Part shown: piece after piece, positions 42,511 to 52,150 of the stretch
Numbering within the stretch: position 1 is the stretch's first letter
How the letters are laid out: each line of letters starts with the position of its first letter
Assembly: GCF_003853705.1 (NCBI RefSeq)
Contig: NZ_QTQI01000010.1
Span: 1-64,000, forward strand
DNA length: 64,000 nt
Direction: 5' to 3'
Origin: Burkholderia sp. Bp8992
GTDB taxonomy: Bacteria; Pseudomonadota; Gammaproteobacteria; Burkholderiales; Burkholderiaceae
Notes under the pieces: generated by a model
What the model saw: the letters and a program-made list of their open reading frames with translations, nothing else
What the model was told of the DNA's origin: nothing
Database searches by the model: none
Position numbers and translations under genes: made by a program

Positions 42511-42571
42511 GATGGCCCACGGAATCTCATTCGAGACCGGGGGTTTGTCCCTGATTCCAAAGGAGTTTTTA

Positions 42572-43507
<936 letters not shown>

Positions 43508-43535
43508 ATCCCCGGCGATTCAGAGCGCCTCATCG

Positions 43536-43568
43536 AAAACCGCTGCCCCTCCGGCAGCGGTTTTTTTT
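43536..43568 (+). terminator. Terminator after rpoH
   Basis: AAAACCGCTGCC and GGCAGCGGTTTT form a 12-bp stem with a CCTCC loop and eight T residues. The spacer from here to 43831 is T-rich and shows no gene. Confidence 0.95.
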
Positions 43569-43831
43569 CGCCCGTCTTTTCGCGTGTTTTCACACGCTTC
43601 CGCGCGCGTTTTTCCGCATGCTTTTCCGCCTGTTTCTCCGCCGATTAATTGACCTGATTCATCAGGTATATGGTCGTTTCCGGGCCCCTTCCGCATAAGC
43701 TTGATCTGCCTCAACTTTTGCCCCGCGTTTCGCGACGGTCTGCCGCAGCGCAGCACTCGGCATCGGAAAGCCGTCCTTTTAAAATTGGCATGTCTGGCGC
43801 AAAAGGATTAAAACAGCTTCACGGCCGTCAT

Positions 43832-43867
43832 AAATCCGACGTAAAGTCGCCCCAAATCCGACGTAAA
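43832..43867. repeat. Two 14-bp direct repeats upstream of cydP-cydAB
   Basis: AAATCCGACGTAAA occurs at 43832-43845 and 43854-43867, exactly 22 bp apart, two helical turns. They sit directly upstream of a GATAAT hexamer (43877-43882), the place expected for a dimeric activator. Confidence 0.8.
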
Positions 43868-43886
43868 TCGATTCAGGATAATCGCC

Positions 43887-43900
43887 TTGATCTCGATCAA
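43887..43900 (+). promoter_or_regulatory. FNR/ANR-type box at the cyd operon
   Basis: TTGAT-CTCG-ATCAA is a perfect match to the FNR consensus TTGAT-N4-ATCAA. It lies just downstream of a GATAAT -10 candidate, so bound FNR would more likely repress than activate from this promoter, as reported for E. coli cyd. Confidence 0.85.
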
Positions 43901-44168
43901 TAAAAGGCCTGCGCCGCCGTCGTCCCCGCGACCGCCCGGCACGATCGGCTGGCGCGCGCGCATCGCCGCGTGGGCACGCGGCCCGACCCTCGCCCGCGAC
44001 ATCACCCTGGTGCTGATCGTCAAGCTGATCCTCCTGATGTCGCTCAAATACGCATTCTTCAATCATCCGCAGGCCGAGCACATGTCGCTTCCGCCTGCCG
44101 CCGTGGCCGAGAAGCTGCTCTCGGTACCGGCGCCTGCATCTACCGAGGGAGACCACCATGATAAGTAG
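43887..44168 (+). CDS. cydP: Putative cytochrome oxidase small subunit CydP
   Basis: This small protein of up to 93 residues has a Pro/Arg-rich N-terminus and one membrane helix ([20 protein letters not shown]), then a short tail. This fits the CydP family encoded ahead of cydAB in many betaproteobacteria. Its stop region overlaps the cydA start by 11 bp. The start is uncertain: the only upstream candidate is TTG at 43887, inside the FNR box and near the likely transcription start, and no ATG or GTG occurs before the membrane helix. A non-standard start or a different promoter must be considered. Confidence 0.7.
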   Translation: MISINKRPAPPSSPRPPGTIGWRARIAAWARGPTLARDITLVLIVKLILLMSLKYAFFNHPQAEHMSLPPAAVAEKLLSVPAPASTEGDHHDK

Positions 44169-45738
44169 TGAAGTCGTCGATCTGTCACGTCTGCAGTTCG
44201 GCATCACGGCGCTCTACCACTTCCTGTTCGTGCCGTTGACGCTCGGCCTGTCCTGGCTGCTCGTCATCATGGAAGCCGTCTACGTGATGACCGGCAAACA
44301 GGTCTACAAGGACATGACCCAGTTCTGGGGCAAGCTGTTCGGGATCAACTTCGCGATGGGCGTGACGACCGGCATCACGCTCGAATTCCAGTTCGGTACG
44401 AACTGGTCGTACTACTCGCACTATGTCGGCGACATCTTCGGCGTGCCGCTCGCGGTCGAAGGCCTGATGGCGTTCTTCCTCGAATCGACGTTCGTCGGCC
44501 TGTTCTTCTTTGGCTGGAACCGCCTGTCGAAGGTCAAGCACCTGATGGTCACGTTCCTCGTCGCGCTGGGCTCGAACCTGTCCGCGCTGTGGATCCTCGT
44601 CGCCAACGGCTGGATGAACAACCCGGTCGGCGCCGAGTTCAACTACCAGACGATGCGCATGGAGATGACGAGCCTGTTCGACGTGCTGTTCAACCCCGTC
44701 GCGCAGGTGAAGTTCGTGCACACCGTGTCGGCCGGCTACGTGTCGGCGGCGATGTTCGTGCTCGGCGTGTCGTCGTGGTACCTGCTGAAGAAGCGCGACG
44801 TCGACTTCGCGCTGCGCTCGTTCGCGGTCGCGGCCGGCTTCGGCCTCGCGGCGACGCTGTGCGTGATCGTGCTTGGCGACGAATCGGGTTATACGACCGG
44901 CGAAGTGCAGAAGATGAAGCTCGCCGCGATCGAATCCGAATGGGAAACGCAGCCGGCGCCCGCCTCGTTCACGCTGATCGGGATTCCGAACCAGGAAGAA
45001 CAGCGCACCGACTACGCGATCAAGATCCCGTACGCGCTCGGCCTGATCGCGACGCGCTCGATCGACGAACCGGTGATCGGCCTGCGCGAACTCGCGAAGC
45101 ACAGCGAGGAGCACATCCAGAGCGGGATGGTCGCGTACGGCGCGCTGCAGAAGATCAAGCAGGGCGACACGAGCGACGCGACCCGCGCGCTGTTCGACCA
45201 GCACAAGCAGTATCTCGGCTACGGGCTGATGCTCAAGCAGTTCACGCCGAACGTGGTCGATGCAACGCCCGAGCAGATCAAGGCCGCCGCGAAGAAGACG
45301 ATCCCGCCGGTCGCGCCCGTGTTCTTCTCGTTCCGGATCATGGTGGCCCTCGGCTTCCTGTTCGTCGCGACGTTCATTGCCGCGTTCTGGTTCTGCGCGC
45401 GCCGCGAACTGCTGCAGGACAACCGCCGCTGGTTCCTGCGCTATGCGGTGTGGGCGATCCCGCTGCCGTGGATCGCGATCGAATTCGGCTGGATCGTCGC
45501 CGAACTCGGCCGCCAGCCGTGGACGATCGCCGGCGTGCTGCCGACGCACCTGTCCGCGTCGAGCCTGCAGCCGTCCGACCTGTACCTGAGTCTCGCGGGC
45601 TTCATCCTGTTCTACACCGCCCTGTTCGTCATCGAGATCAAGCTGATGTTCAAGTACGCGCGCCTCGGCCCGTCGTCGCTGCATACCGGCCGCTATCACC
45701 ACGAACTCGCGGCCGCCAGCGAGCGCGCCCCGGCGTGA
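44158..45738 (+). CDS. cydA: Cytochrome bd ubiquinol oxidase subunit I
   Basis: This 526-residue inner-membrane subunit binds hemes b558, b595 and d and oxidises quinol at high oxygen affinity. Conserved features are the N-terminal [20 protein letters not shown] with a heme His and the GRQPW motif ([15 protein letters not shown], about residue 440). The long Q-loop between helices 6 and 7 (about 255-385) places it with the long-loop bd-I type rather than the short-loop CIO type. The ATG at 44158 overlaps cydP. cydB and cydX follow. Confidence 0.97.
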   Translation: MISSEVVDLSRLQFGITALYHFLFVPLTLGLSWLLVIMEAVYVMTGKQVYKDMTQFWGKLFGINFAMGVTTGITLEFQFGTNWSYYSHYVGDIFGVPLAVEGLMAFFLESTFVGLFFFGWNRLSKVKHLMVTFLVALGSNLSALWILVANGWMNNPVGAEFNYQTMRMEMTSLFDVLFNPVAQVKFVHTVSAGYVSAAMFVLGVSSWYLLKKRDVDFALRSFAVAAGFGLAATLCVIVLGDESGYTTGEVQKMKLAAIESEWETQPAPASFTLIGIPNQEEQRTDYAIKIPYALGLIATRSIDEPVIGLRELAKHSEEHIQSGMVAYGALQKIKQGDTSDATRALFDQHKQYLGYGLMLKQFTPNVVDATPEQIKAAAKKTIPPVAPVFFSFRIMVALGFLFVATFIAAFWFCARRELLQDNRRWFLRYAVWAIPLPWIAIEFGWIVAELGRQPWTIAGVLPTHLSASSLQPSDLYLSLAGFILFYTALFVIEIKLMFKYARLGPSSLHTGRYHHELAAASERAPA

Positions 45739-45769
45739 GCACGCACCTGAAACCGAACAAGGAATCGCT

Positions 45770-46906
45770 ATGGACTATGCAACTCTCAAGCTGATCTGGT
45801 GGCTGCTCGTCGGCGTACTGCTGATCGGCTTCGCCGTCACCGACGGCTTCGACATGGGCGCGACCGCACTGCTGCCGTTCCTCGGCAAGACCGACGACGA
45901 GCGCCGCATCATCGTCAACACCGTCGGCGCGACGTGGGAAGGCAACCAGGTGTGGCTGATCACGGCCGGCGGCGCGATGTTCGCCGCCTGGCCGCTCGTC
46001 TACGCCGCGTCGTTCTCCGGCTTCTACTTCGCGATGCTGCTCGTGCTGTTCGCGCTGTTCTTCCGGCCGGTGGGCTTCGACTACCGCAGCAAGCGGCCCG
46101 ACCCGCGCTGGCGCGCCGGCTGGGACTGGGGCCTGTTCGTCGGCGGCTTCGTGCCGGCGCTCGTGTTCGGCGTCGCGTTCGGCAACCTGCTGCAGGGCGT
46201 GCCGTTCAAGTTCGACAGCGACCTGCGCGTGACCTACTACGGCGGCTTCTGGGCGCTGCTGAACCCGTTCGCGCTGCTGTGCGGGCTCGTCAGCCTCACG
46301 ATGCTCGTCGCGCACGGCGCCGCGTTCATCAAGATGAAGACCGACGGCGTGATCGCGCGCCGTGCGTCGATCGCGCTGCGCGTGGCGTCGTTCCTCGCGG
46401 TCGTGCTGTTCGCGCTGGCCGGCGTGCTGATCGCATCGTATGTCGGCGGTTTCCACATCACGCACGCCGCACCGAACGACACCGTCGCGAACCCGCTGCT
46501 CAAGGACGTCGCCGCCGGCTCGGGCCTGTGGCTCGCGAACTACGGCGAATTCCCGTGGATGATCGCGGCGCCCGTCGTCGGCATCGCGGGCGGCCTGCTC
46601 GCGATGCTGCTCGCCGGTTCGAAGCAGGAGAAGACGGCGTTCTTCTGCACGGGGCTGATGATCGCCGGTGTGATCCTGACCGCGGGCTTCTCGATGTTCC
46701 CGTTCATCATGCCGTCGTCGCTCGACCCGCGCAGCAGCCTGACCGTGTGGGATTCGACGTCGAGCCACATGACGCTGCAGGTGATGCTGTTCGCGGTGAT
46801 CGTGTTCCTGCCGATCGTGCTGCTCTACACGAGCTGGGTGTATCGCGTGATGCGCGGCAAGGTCACGCGCCAGACGCTCGAGGAAAACAAGCACTCGATG
46901 TATTGA
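45770..46906 (+). CDS. cydB: Cytochrome bd ubiquinol oxidase subunit II
   Basis: This 378-residue inner-membrane subunit pairs with CydA. It has about eight membrane segments, the conserved start [30 protein letters not shown] and [25 protein letters not shown]. The ATG at 45770 follows a weak AAGGAA site 31 bp after cydA. Length equals that of E. coli CydB. cydX follows 57 bp downstream. Confidence 0.97.
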   Translation: MDYATLKLIWWLLVGVLLIGFAVTDGFDMGATALLPFLGKTDDERRIIVNTVGATWEGNQVWLITAGGAMFAAWPLVYAASFSGFYFAMLLVLFALFFRPVGFDYRSKRPDPRWRAGWDWGLFVGGFVPALVFGVAFGNLLQGVPFKFDSDLRVTYYGGFWALLNPFALLCGLVSLTMLVAHGAAFIKMKTDGVIARRASIALRVASFLAVVLFALAGVLIASYVGGFHITHAAPNDTVANPLLKDVAAGSGLWLANYGEFPWMIAAPVVGIAGGLLAMLLAGSKQEKTAFFCTGLMIAGVILTAGFSMFPFIMPSSLDPRSSLTVWDSTSSHMTLQVMLFAVIVFLPIVLLYTSWVYRVMRGKVTRQTLEENKHSMY

Positions 46907-46963
46907 AGAACCGGGCCGGGGCGCGCCCGCGCCCTCGCCCACCGTTTCGCAAGGAGTCGGACC

Positions 46964-47086
46964 ATGTGGTATTTCAGCTGGATTCTCGGTATCGGCGTCG
47001 CGCTGTCGTTCGGCATCGTCAACGCGATGTGGCTCGAAGCGCGGCAGAAGGCCCAGGAAGCGCCCGCGCGCGCGCGCCGCGACTGA
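46964..47086 (+). CDS. cydX: Cytochrome bd small subunit CydX
   Basis: This 40-residue protein begins MWYFSWILGIGVALSFGIVN, the CydX signature of a single membrane helix with the conserved Tyr/Trp start and a following acidic residue (WLEARQKAQE). It stabilises the heme-bearing CydAB complex. The ATG at 46964 follows AAGGAG at ideal spacing, and the C-terminal tail is Ala/Arg rich. Confidence 0.95.
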   Translation: MWYFSWILGIGVALSFGIVNAMWLEARQKAQEAPARARRD

Positions 47087-47136
47087 CGATGCCCGCCTGA
47101 CAGGTGCGGCCGAGCGCGCCGCCGCCGTCCGGAACG

Positions 47137-47163
47137 AACCTCGCCTCGTGCGAGGTTTTTTTT
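47137..47163 (+). terminator. Terminator of the cyd operon
   Basis: AACCTCGC and GCGAGGTT form an 8-bp stem with a CTCGT loop and eight T residues. Confidence 0.94.
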
Positions 47164-47218
47164 CGTCCGCCCCGTGCGGACAGGCGCTTCACGCCGATGC
47201 CAATTTAGCGCCAGATTG

Positions 47219-47254
47219 ATACCACTTGAATACCAATAAAAGGTTTCATAAGAT
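47219..47254 (+). promoter_or_regulatory. Promoter and candidate NagR operator of the hexosaminidase gene
   Basis: TTGAAT (47226-47231), a 17-base spacer and TAAGAT (47249-47254) form a promoter. Two ATACCA half-sites, 47219-47224 and 47230-47235, lie 11 bp apart and overlap the -35. The same spacing and half-site recur at the nagR promoter (57744-57760). The leader from about 47261 to 47655 is some 395 bases long and contains a possible small open frame. Confidence 0.6.
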
Positions 47255-47301
47255 CGTTGGACACGGCCGCCGACAGGCCGATTCCTTCTGGTGGGGGAGA
47301 C

Positions 47302-47454
47302 ATGCGAATCCCGTGTGTGGCGCGCGCCTGCGCGCCGTGTCGACGTCCGCGCACCGCGGCGTCTGCCGTCGCGCTCATGCGCGGCCGGCCGCGTGCCGTC
47401 GGCTGCGGCTGCAGTTGCGTCCACACCGCGGCGATTGCCGCGCACCGACGATGA
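47302..47454 (+). CDS. Possible 50-codon leader ORF, unknown
   Basis: An ATG preceded by GGGGGAGA opens a 50-codon frame in the long leader of the hexosaminidase gene. The peptide (MRIPCVARACAPCRRPRT start) is rich in Arg, Ala and Cys, with no membrane helix, no signal peptide and no known family. Such composition is also what random high-G+C sequence gives, so only the strong ribosome binding site and its place in the leader support it. Confidence 0.25.
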   Translation: MRIPCVARACAPCRRPRTAASAVALMRGRPRAVGCGCSCVHTAAIAAHRR

Positions 47455-47655
47455 TCATGCGCACACCACCCCGCCGATCCGATCGGCACGCGTGTCCGCC
47501 TCCCGTTCCGTAACGCACGCCTTTGCGTGCAGCGTGCGCGCGGTGCGGCCGTATCGCCCCGCGTGCCGGTATCTCCCGCAGCGCCACTGAAAGACCCGAT
47601 CGCAGCGACGTCGCCCCACGACGCCGCTACGCCCCCTTTTTTGTGAGGAGTTCGA

Positions 47656-50139
47656 ATGAAGCGCACCTTGCCATCCCTCATTGCCGGCCTGCTGATCGCG
47701 GTGCTGCCGCCCGCTGCGATCTCCGCGCAGCCGGCATCGCCCCCCGCCATCGCAATCGCCGGCACCGCGCAGTCGGGCGCATCGGCGGCCAGCCTTGCGA
47801 CGCTGCTGTCGAACGGCCTCGCGTTGCGCGTGGCCGTCGACAACAACCATGCGGCCACGGCCGGCGTGCCGTGCGCCGATCTCGGCGCCGACGGCGCGGC
47901 CTGCGCGACGGGCCGCCTGATCCTGCAGAACCGCGGCCACCAGGCAATCGCCGACGGCGGCTGGAAGCTCTACCTGCACAGCATCCGCCGGCTGCTGCGA
48001 ATCGACCGCCCGGGCTTCGCGCTGCGGCGGCTCACCGGCGACCTGTACGAACTGACGCCGCAGCCGGGCTCGGTGCGGCTCGCACCCGGCGAGCGCATCG
48101 AGCTGCCGTTCGTCGCCGAATACTGGCTGCTGCGTTACAGCGACGTGATTCCGCGCCCGTATGTCGTCGTCGACGGCGCGCCGCCGGCCGTGCTCCGCTA
48201 CAACGACACCGACGACGAACTGCGCTACGTCGAATCGCTGCCGGCCGACGCGCAGAACAACTCGACCGGCAATGCGCCGCCCGTCGCCGCACGGCCCGAC
48301 GCGAGCCGCGCGCTGCCGAGCGTGAAGCGCGAACAGCCGCTGCCCGGCACGCTCGACCTGCGCGGCGTCGAACTCGCGCTGCCGGACCTGCCGGACGCGC
48401 AGGTCGCGGCGCTGCGTGACCGCGCGACGACCCTCGGGCTCGACGGCGCGCGCGTGCCGGTGCGCGGCGCCGTCGCGCCGCGCCGGCTGCCGGCCGACAT
48501 CGCGACGCCGGGCGGCTACCGGCTCGCGATCGGGCCGCGCGGCGTGCTGATCGAAGGCTACGACCGCGCGGGCCTCTACTACGGCGTGCAGACACTCTAC
48601 TCGCTCGCACCGGCCGGCGGCGGGCCGATCCCCGCGATGCTCGTCGAGGATGCACCGCGCTTCACGCATCGCGGGATGCACGTCGACCTCGCGCGCAACT
48701 TCAAGCACCCGGCGACACTGCGCCGCGTGATCGACCAGATGAGTGCATACAAGCTCAACCGCCTGCACCTGCACCTGTCCGACGACGAAGGCTGGCGCAT
48801 CGAAATTCCCGGCCTGCCCGAGCTGACCGAGATCGGCGCTCGCCGCTGCCACGACCCGAGCGAGACGCGCTGCCTGCTGCCGCAGCTCGGCTCGGGACCG
48901 GACAACCGTTCGGGCGGCGGCTACCTGACGCGTGACGACTACGTCGCGCTCGTGCGCTACGCGGCCGCACACTTCGTGCAGATCATTCCCGAGATCGACA
49001 TGCCCGCGCATGCGCGTGCGGCCGTCGTGACGATGGAGGCGCGCTACCGGCGGCTGCATGCGGCCGGCCGCGAGCAGGAGGCGAACGCGTACCGGCTGCT
49101 CGATCCGCAGGACACGACGAACCTGACGACGGTGCAGTTCTACGACCGGCGCAGCGACCTGAACCCGTGCGTGCCGGGCGCGCTCAATTTCGCGTCGAAG
49201 GTGATCCGCGAGATCGCGGCGATGCACGCGGACGCGCAGGCGCCGCTGCACACCTGGCACTACGGCGGCGACGAAGCGAAGAACATCTTCCTCGGCGGGG
49301 GCTTCCAGCCGCTGAACGGCACCGATCCCAACAAGGGGCGCATCGACCTCGCCGCGCAGGACAAGCCGTGGGCGCGTTCGCCCGCGTGCACGGCGCTGCT
49401 CCAGCGCGGCGAGATCAAGTCGATCGACGAGCTGCCGACGCGCTTCGCGAAACAGGTGAGCGCGGCCGTCAACGCGAACGGGATCGACACGATGGCCGCG
49501 TGGCAGGACGGCATCAAGCATGCGAACGGGCCGCAGGACTTCAGCACGCGCCACGTGATGGTGTCGCTGTGGGACACGATCTTCTGGGGCGCGTCGGACA
49601 GCGCGCGCGACCTGAGCGGCAAGGGCTACCTGACGGTGCTCGCGCTGCCCGACTACCTGTACTTCGACTTCCCGTACACGCTCAACCCGCGCGAGCGAGG
49701 CTACTACTGGGGCTCGCACGCGACGGACGAGTACAAGGTGTTCTCGCTCGCGCCGGAGAACCTGCCGCAGAACGCCGAGGTGATGGGCGACCGTGACGGC
49801 AATCCGTTCGAGGTGACCGGCACGGGCCCCGCGCCGCGTATCGAAGGCATGCAGGGCCAGGCGTGGGGCGAGGTGATGCGCAACGACACCTTCCTCGAAT
49901 ACATGGCCTATCCGCGACTGCTCGCGCTCGCCGAGCGCGCGTGGCACCGGGCCGACTGGGAGCTGCCGTATGCGGCCGGCGTGCGCTTCAAGCGCGGCGA
50001 CACGCATCACGTCGACACGGCCGCGCTGCAGCGCGACTGGGCCGGCTTCGCGACGCTGCTCACGCAACGCGAACTGCCGAAGCTCGACCGCGCCGGTGTC
50101 GGCTACCGGAAGCCGACCTTCACGCTGACGAATCCGTGA
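47656..50139 (+). CDS. Beta-N-acetylhexosaminidase (GH20, chitobiase type)
   Basis: This 827-residue exported protein has a signal peptide ending near ISAQPA (about residue 26). A chitobiase-like carbohydrate-binding domain follows (about 40-200), then a GH20 N-terminal domain, and the TIM barrel from about 330 with the catalytic Asp-Glu in TWHYGGDEAKN (about 539). It cleaves terminal GlcNAc from chitobiose or chitooligomers, with substrate-assisted catalysis. The ATG at 47656 follows GAGGAG. It is convergent with the nag operon, which takes up and degrades the product, and shares an operator-like motif with it. Confidence 0.93.
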   Translation: MKRTLPSLIAGLLIAVLPPAAISAQPASPPAIAIAGTAQSGASAASLATLLSNGLALRVAVDNNHAATAGVPCADLGADGAACATGRLILQNRGHQAIADGGWKLYLHSIRRLLRIDRPGFALRRLTGDLYELTPQPGSVRLAPGERIELPFVAEYWLLRYSDVIPRPYVVVDGAPPAVLRYNDTDDELRYVESLPADAQNNSTGNAPPVAARPDASRALPSVKREQPLPGTLDLRGVELALPDLPDAQVAALRDRATTLGLDGARVPVRGAVAPRRLPADIATPGGYRLAIGPRGVLIEGYDRAGLYYGVQTLYSLAPAGGGPIPAMLVEDAPRFTHRGMHVDLARNFKHPATLRRVIDQMSAYKLNRLHLHLSDDEGWRIEIPGLPELTEIGARRCHDPSETRCLLPQLGSGPDNRSGGGYLTRDDYVALVRYAAAHFVQIIPEIDMPAHARAAVVTMEARYRRLHAAGREQEANAYRLLDPQDTTNLTTVQFYDRRSDLNPCVPGALNFASKVIREIAAMHADAQAPLHTWHYGGDEAKNIFLGGGFQPLNGTDPNKGRIDLAAQDKPWARSPACTALLQRGEIKSIDELPTRFAKQVSAAVNANGIDTMAAWQDGIKHANGPQDFSTRHVMVSLWDTIFWGASDSARDLSGKGYLTVLALPDYLYFDFPYTLNPRERGYYWGSHATDEYKVFSLAPENLPQNAEVMGDRDGNPFEVTGTGPAPRIEGMQGQAWGEVMRNDTFLEYMAYPRLLALAERAWHRADWELPYAAGVRFKRGDTHHVDTAALQRDWAGFATLLTQRELPKLDRAGVGYRKPTFTLTNP

Positions 50140-50204
50140 TCGGCTGAACGCACGGACGACGCGCGAGGCGGGCGAACGCAGCGCGCCATCGCCCGCGCCA
50201 AGGA

Positions 50205-50240
50205 AAAACGGCTTGCGACGCGTACGTCGCAAGCCGTTTT
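50205..50240. terminator. Bidirectional terminator between hexosaminidase gene and nagE
   Basis: A perfect 16-bp stem (AAAACGGCTTGCGACG with its complement) has a CGTA loop and A/T runs on both sides. It serves the two convergent units. Confidence 0.96.
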
Positions 50241-50293
50241 CGTTTTACCGCCCGGCCGGACCCGCCGCGCGGATCCGGCCGGTGTTCATCGCA

Positions 50294-52063
50294 TCAGGCC
50301 GGTTGCGCGGCCGCGCCACCGCTCGACGGCGGCAGGCGCGCGCCGAGCTGTTCGGCATAGCGTGCGGCCGCGTTGCCGCAGACGATGTGGAACGTGTCGA
50401 GCGACACCCATGCGACGTCGAGCGCAGCGAGGCGATCGCGATCGACCGCCGACGGATCGCGCACGACGACGCGCAGGCGCGTGGTCGCCACCGCGTCGAG
50501 CGATGCGACGTTGGTCGCACCGCCGAACACCGCGAGCCAGCGCGCCGGTTCCGGGTCGAGCGGGCCGGCGGCCGCGCCCGTGACGGGCTGCGCGGCGGCG
50601 GCCGTCGCGGTCGACGCGACACCGGTCGCGCCGCTGCCGATCGCGGCACGCATCTCGTCGGCGATGATGTCCGCTTCCGGCCCGATGATCACCTGCACGC
50701 TGTTGCCGCCGCGCTTGAGCACGCCGCGCGCGCCGATCGACTTCAGTTCCGGCTCCGAGACCTTCTCCGGATCGACGACGGTCAGGCGCAGGCGCGTCGT
50801 GCAGGCGTCGACGACCGACAGGTTGGCCGCACCGCCGAGTGCCGCGATGTAGCGTTGCGCGCGCGGTGCGGCGGCCGTCGCAGCGGCGCCGGCCGCCGGC
50901 GCGACGAAGCCGCCCGATGCATACGATTCGGCGGCCGCGTCGGCCGATGCCGGCTCGCGGCCCGGCGTCGCCATGTTGAACTTGCGGATGAAGAAGCGGA
51001 ACAGCCCGTAGTACGCGACGCCATACGCGATGCCGAGCGGAATCGCGATCCAGCCCTTCGTCGACAGCCCGTAGTTCAGCACGTAGTCGATCGCGCCGGC
51101 CGAGAACGTGAAGCCGAGCTTCACGCCGAGGATCTGGCAGATCGCGAGCGACAGCCCCGTCAGCACCGCATGGATCACGTACAGCACCGGTGCGAGGAAC
51201 ATGAAGCTGAACTCGATCGGCTCGGTCACGCCGGTCAGGAACGACGTCAGCGCCATCGAGAACAGCAGGCCGCCGACCATCGCGCGGCGTTCCTTCGGCG
51301 CCTCGTGCAGCATCGCGAGACACGCCGCCGGCAGGCCGAACATCATGATCGGGAAGAAGCCGGCCATGAAGGTGCCCGCGGTCGGGTCGCCCGCGAAGAA
51401 GCGGTGCAGGTCGCCGTGCACGATCTCGCCGCCGGCCGGCGGCGTAAAGTTGCCGAACACGAACCACGCGAGCGAGTTGATGATGTGGTGCAGGCCCGTG
51501 ACGAGCAGCAGGCGGTTCAGGAAGCCGAACACGAACGCACCGATCGCGCCCGCCGTCGTCAGCCACTGGCCGGCCGCGTCGATCACATGCTGGACCGGCT
51601 GCCATACGTATCCGAACACGATGCCGAGTACCACGCACACCAGCCCCGTGATGATCGGCACGAACCGCTTGCCGCCGAAGAACGCGAGGTAGTCCGGCAG
51701 CTTGATGTCCTTGTAGCGGTTGTACAGCAGGCCCGCGACGACACCCGCGATGATCCCGGACAGCACGCCCATGTTCAGCTTGGGATCGATGTCCTTCATG
51801 ATCGCGGTTTCGATCAGGTAGCCGATCGCGCCCGCGAGCGCCGCCACGCCGTTGTTGTCCTTCGCGAAGCCGACCGCCACGCCGATCGCGAACAGCAGCG
51901 GCAGGTTGTCGAAGATCGCACCGCCGGCGTCGGCGATCATCTTGATGTTGAACACGTCCGGCTGGCCGAGTCGCAGCAGGATGCCGGCGACCGGCAGTAC
52001 CGCGATCGGCAGCATCAGTGCCCGGCCCAGGCCCTGTATTTTCAGAAACGGATTCCCGTTCAT
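50294..52063 (-). CDS. nagE: PTS N-acetylglucosamine transporter EIICB with second, Cys-less EIIB domain
   Basis: This 589-residue protein has an EIIC membrane domain (about residues 1-365, starting MNGNPFLKIQGLGRALMLPI, with GVTEPIEFSFMF near 279). An EIIB domain follows, with phosphorylated Cys421 in VVDACTTRLRL. After a flexible Ala-rich linker comes a second EIIB-like domain (about 505-575) with SLDAVATTRLRV in place of the Cys motif, so it cannot be phosphorylated in the usual way. GlcNAc is imported and phosphorylated using the fused EIIA-HPr-EI protein encoded upstream. The ATG at 52061-52063 follows TTGGAGG. It is the last gene of the operon. Confidence 0.93.
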   Translation of the reverse strand: MNGNPFLKIQGLGRALMLPIAVLPVAGILLRLGQPDVFNIKMIADAGGAIFDNLPLLFAIGVAVGFAKDNNGVAALAGAIGYLIETAIMKDIDPKLNMGVLSGIIAGVVAGLLYNRYKDIKLPDYLAFFGGKRFVPIITGLVCVVLGIVFGYVWQPVQHVIDAAGQWLTTAGAIGAFVFGFLNRLLLVTGLHHIINSLAWFVFGNFTPPAGGEIVHGDLHRFFAGDPTAGTFMAGFFPIMMFGLPAACLAMLHEAPKERRAMVGGLLFSMALTSFLTGVTEPIEFSFMFLAPVLYVIHAVLTGLSLAICQILGVKLGFTFSAGAIDYVLNYGLSTKGWIAIPLGIAYGVAYYGLFRFFIRKFNMATPGREPASADAAAESYASGGFVAPAAGAAATAAAPRAQRYIAALGGAANLSVVDACTTRLRLTVVDPEKVSEPELKSIGARGVLKRGGNSVQVIIGPEADIIADEMRAAIGSGATGVASTATAAAAQPVTGAAAGPLDPEPARWLAVFGGATNVASLDAVATTRLRVVVRDPSAVDRDRLAALDVAWVSLDTFHIVCGNAAARYAEQLGARLPPSSGGAAAQPA

Positions 52064-52150
52064 TCAGTCCTCCAATCCTTGTCTCGTCGTTGATCGTCGT
52101 TGAGCTGATGGCTTTCGTCGTAATACGGGTCGCGAACCTGCCGCCGACGT

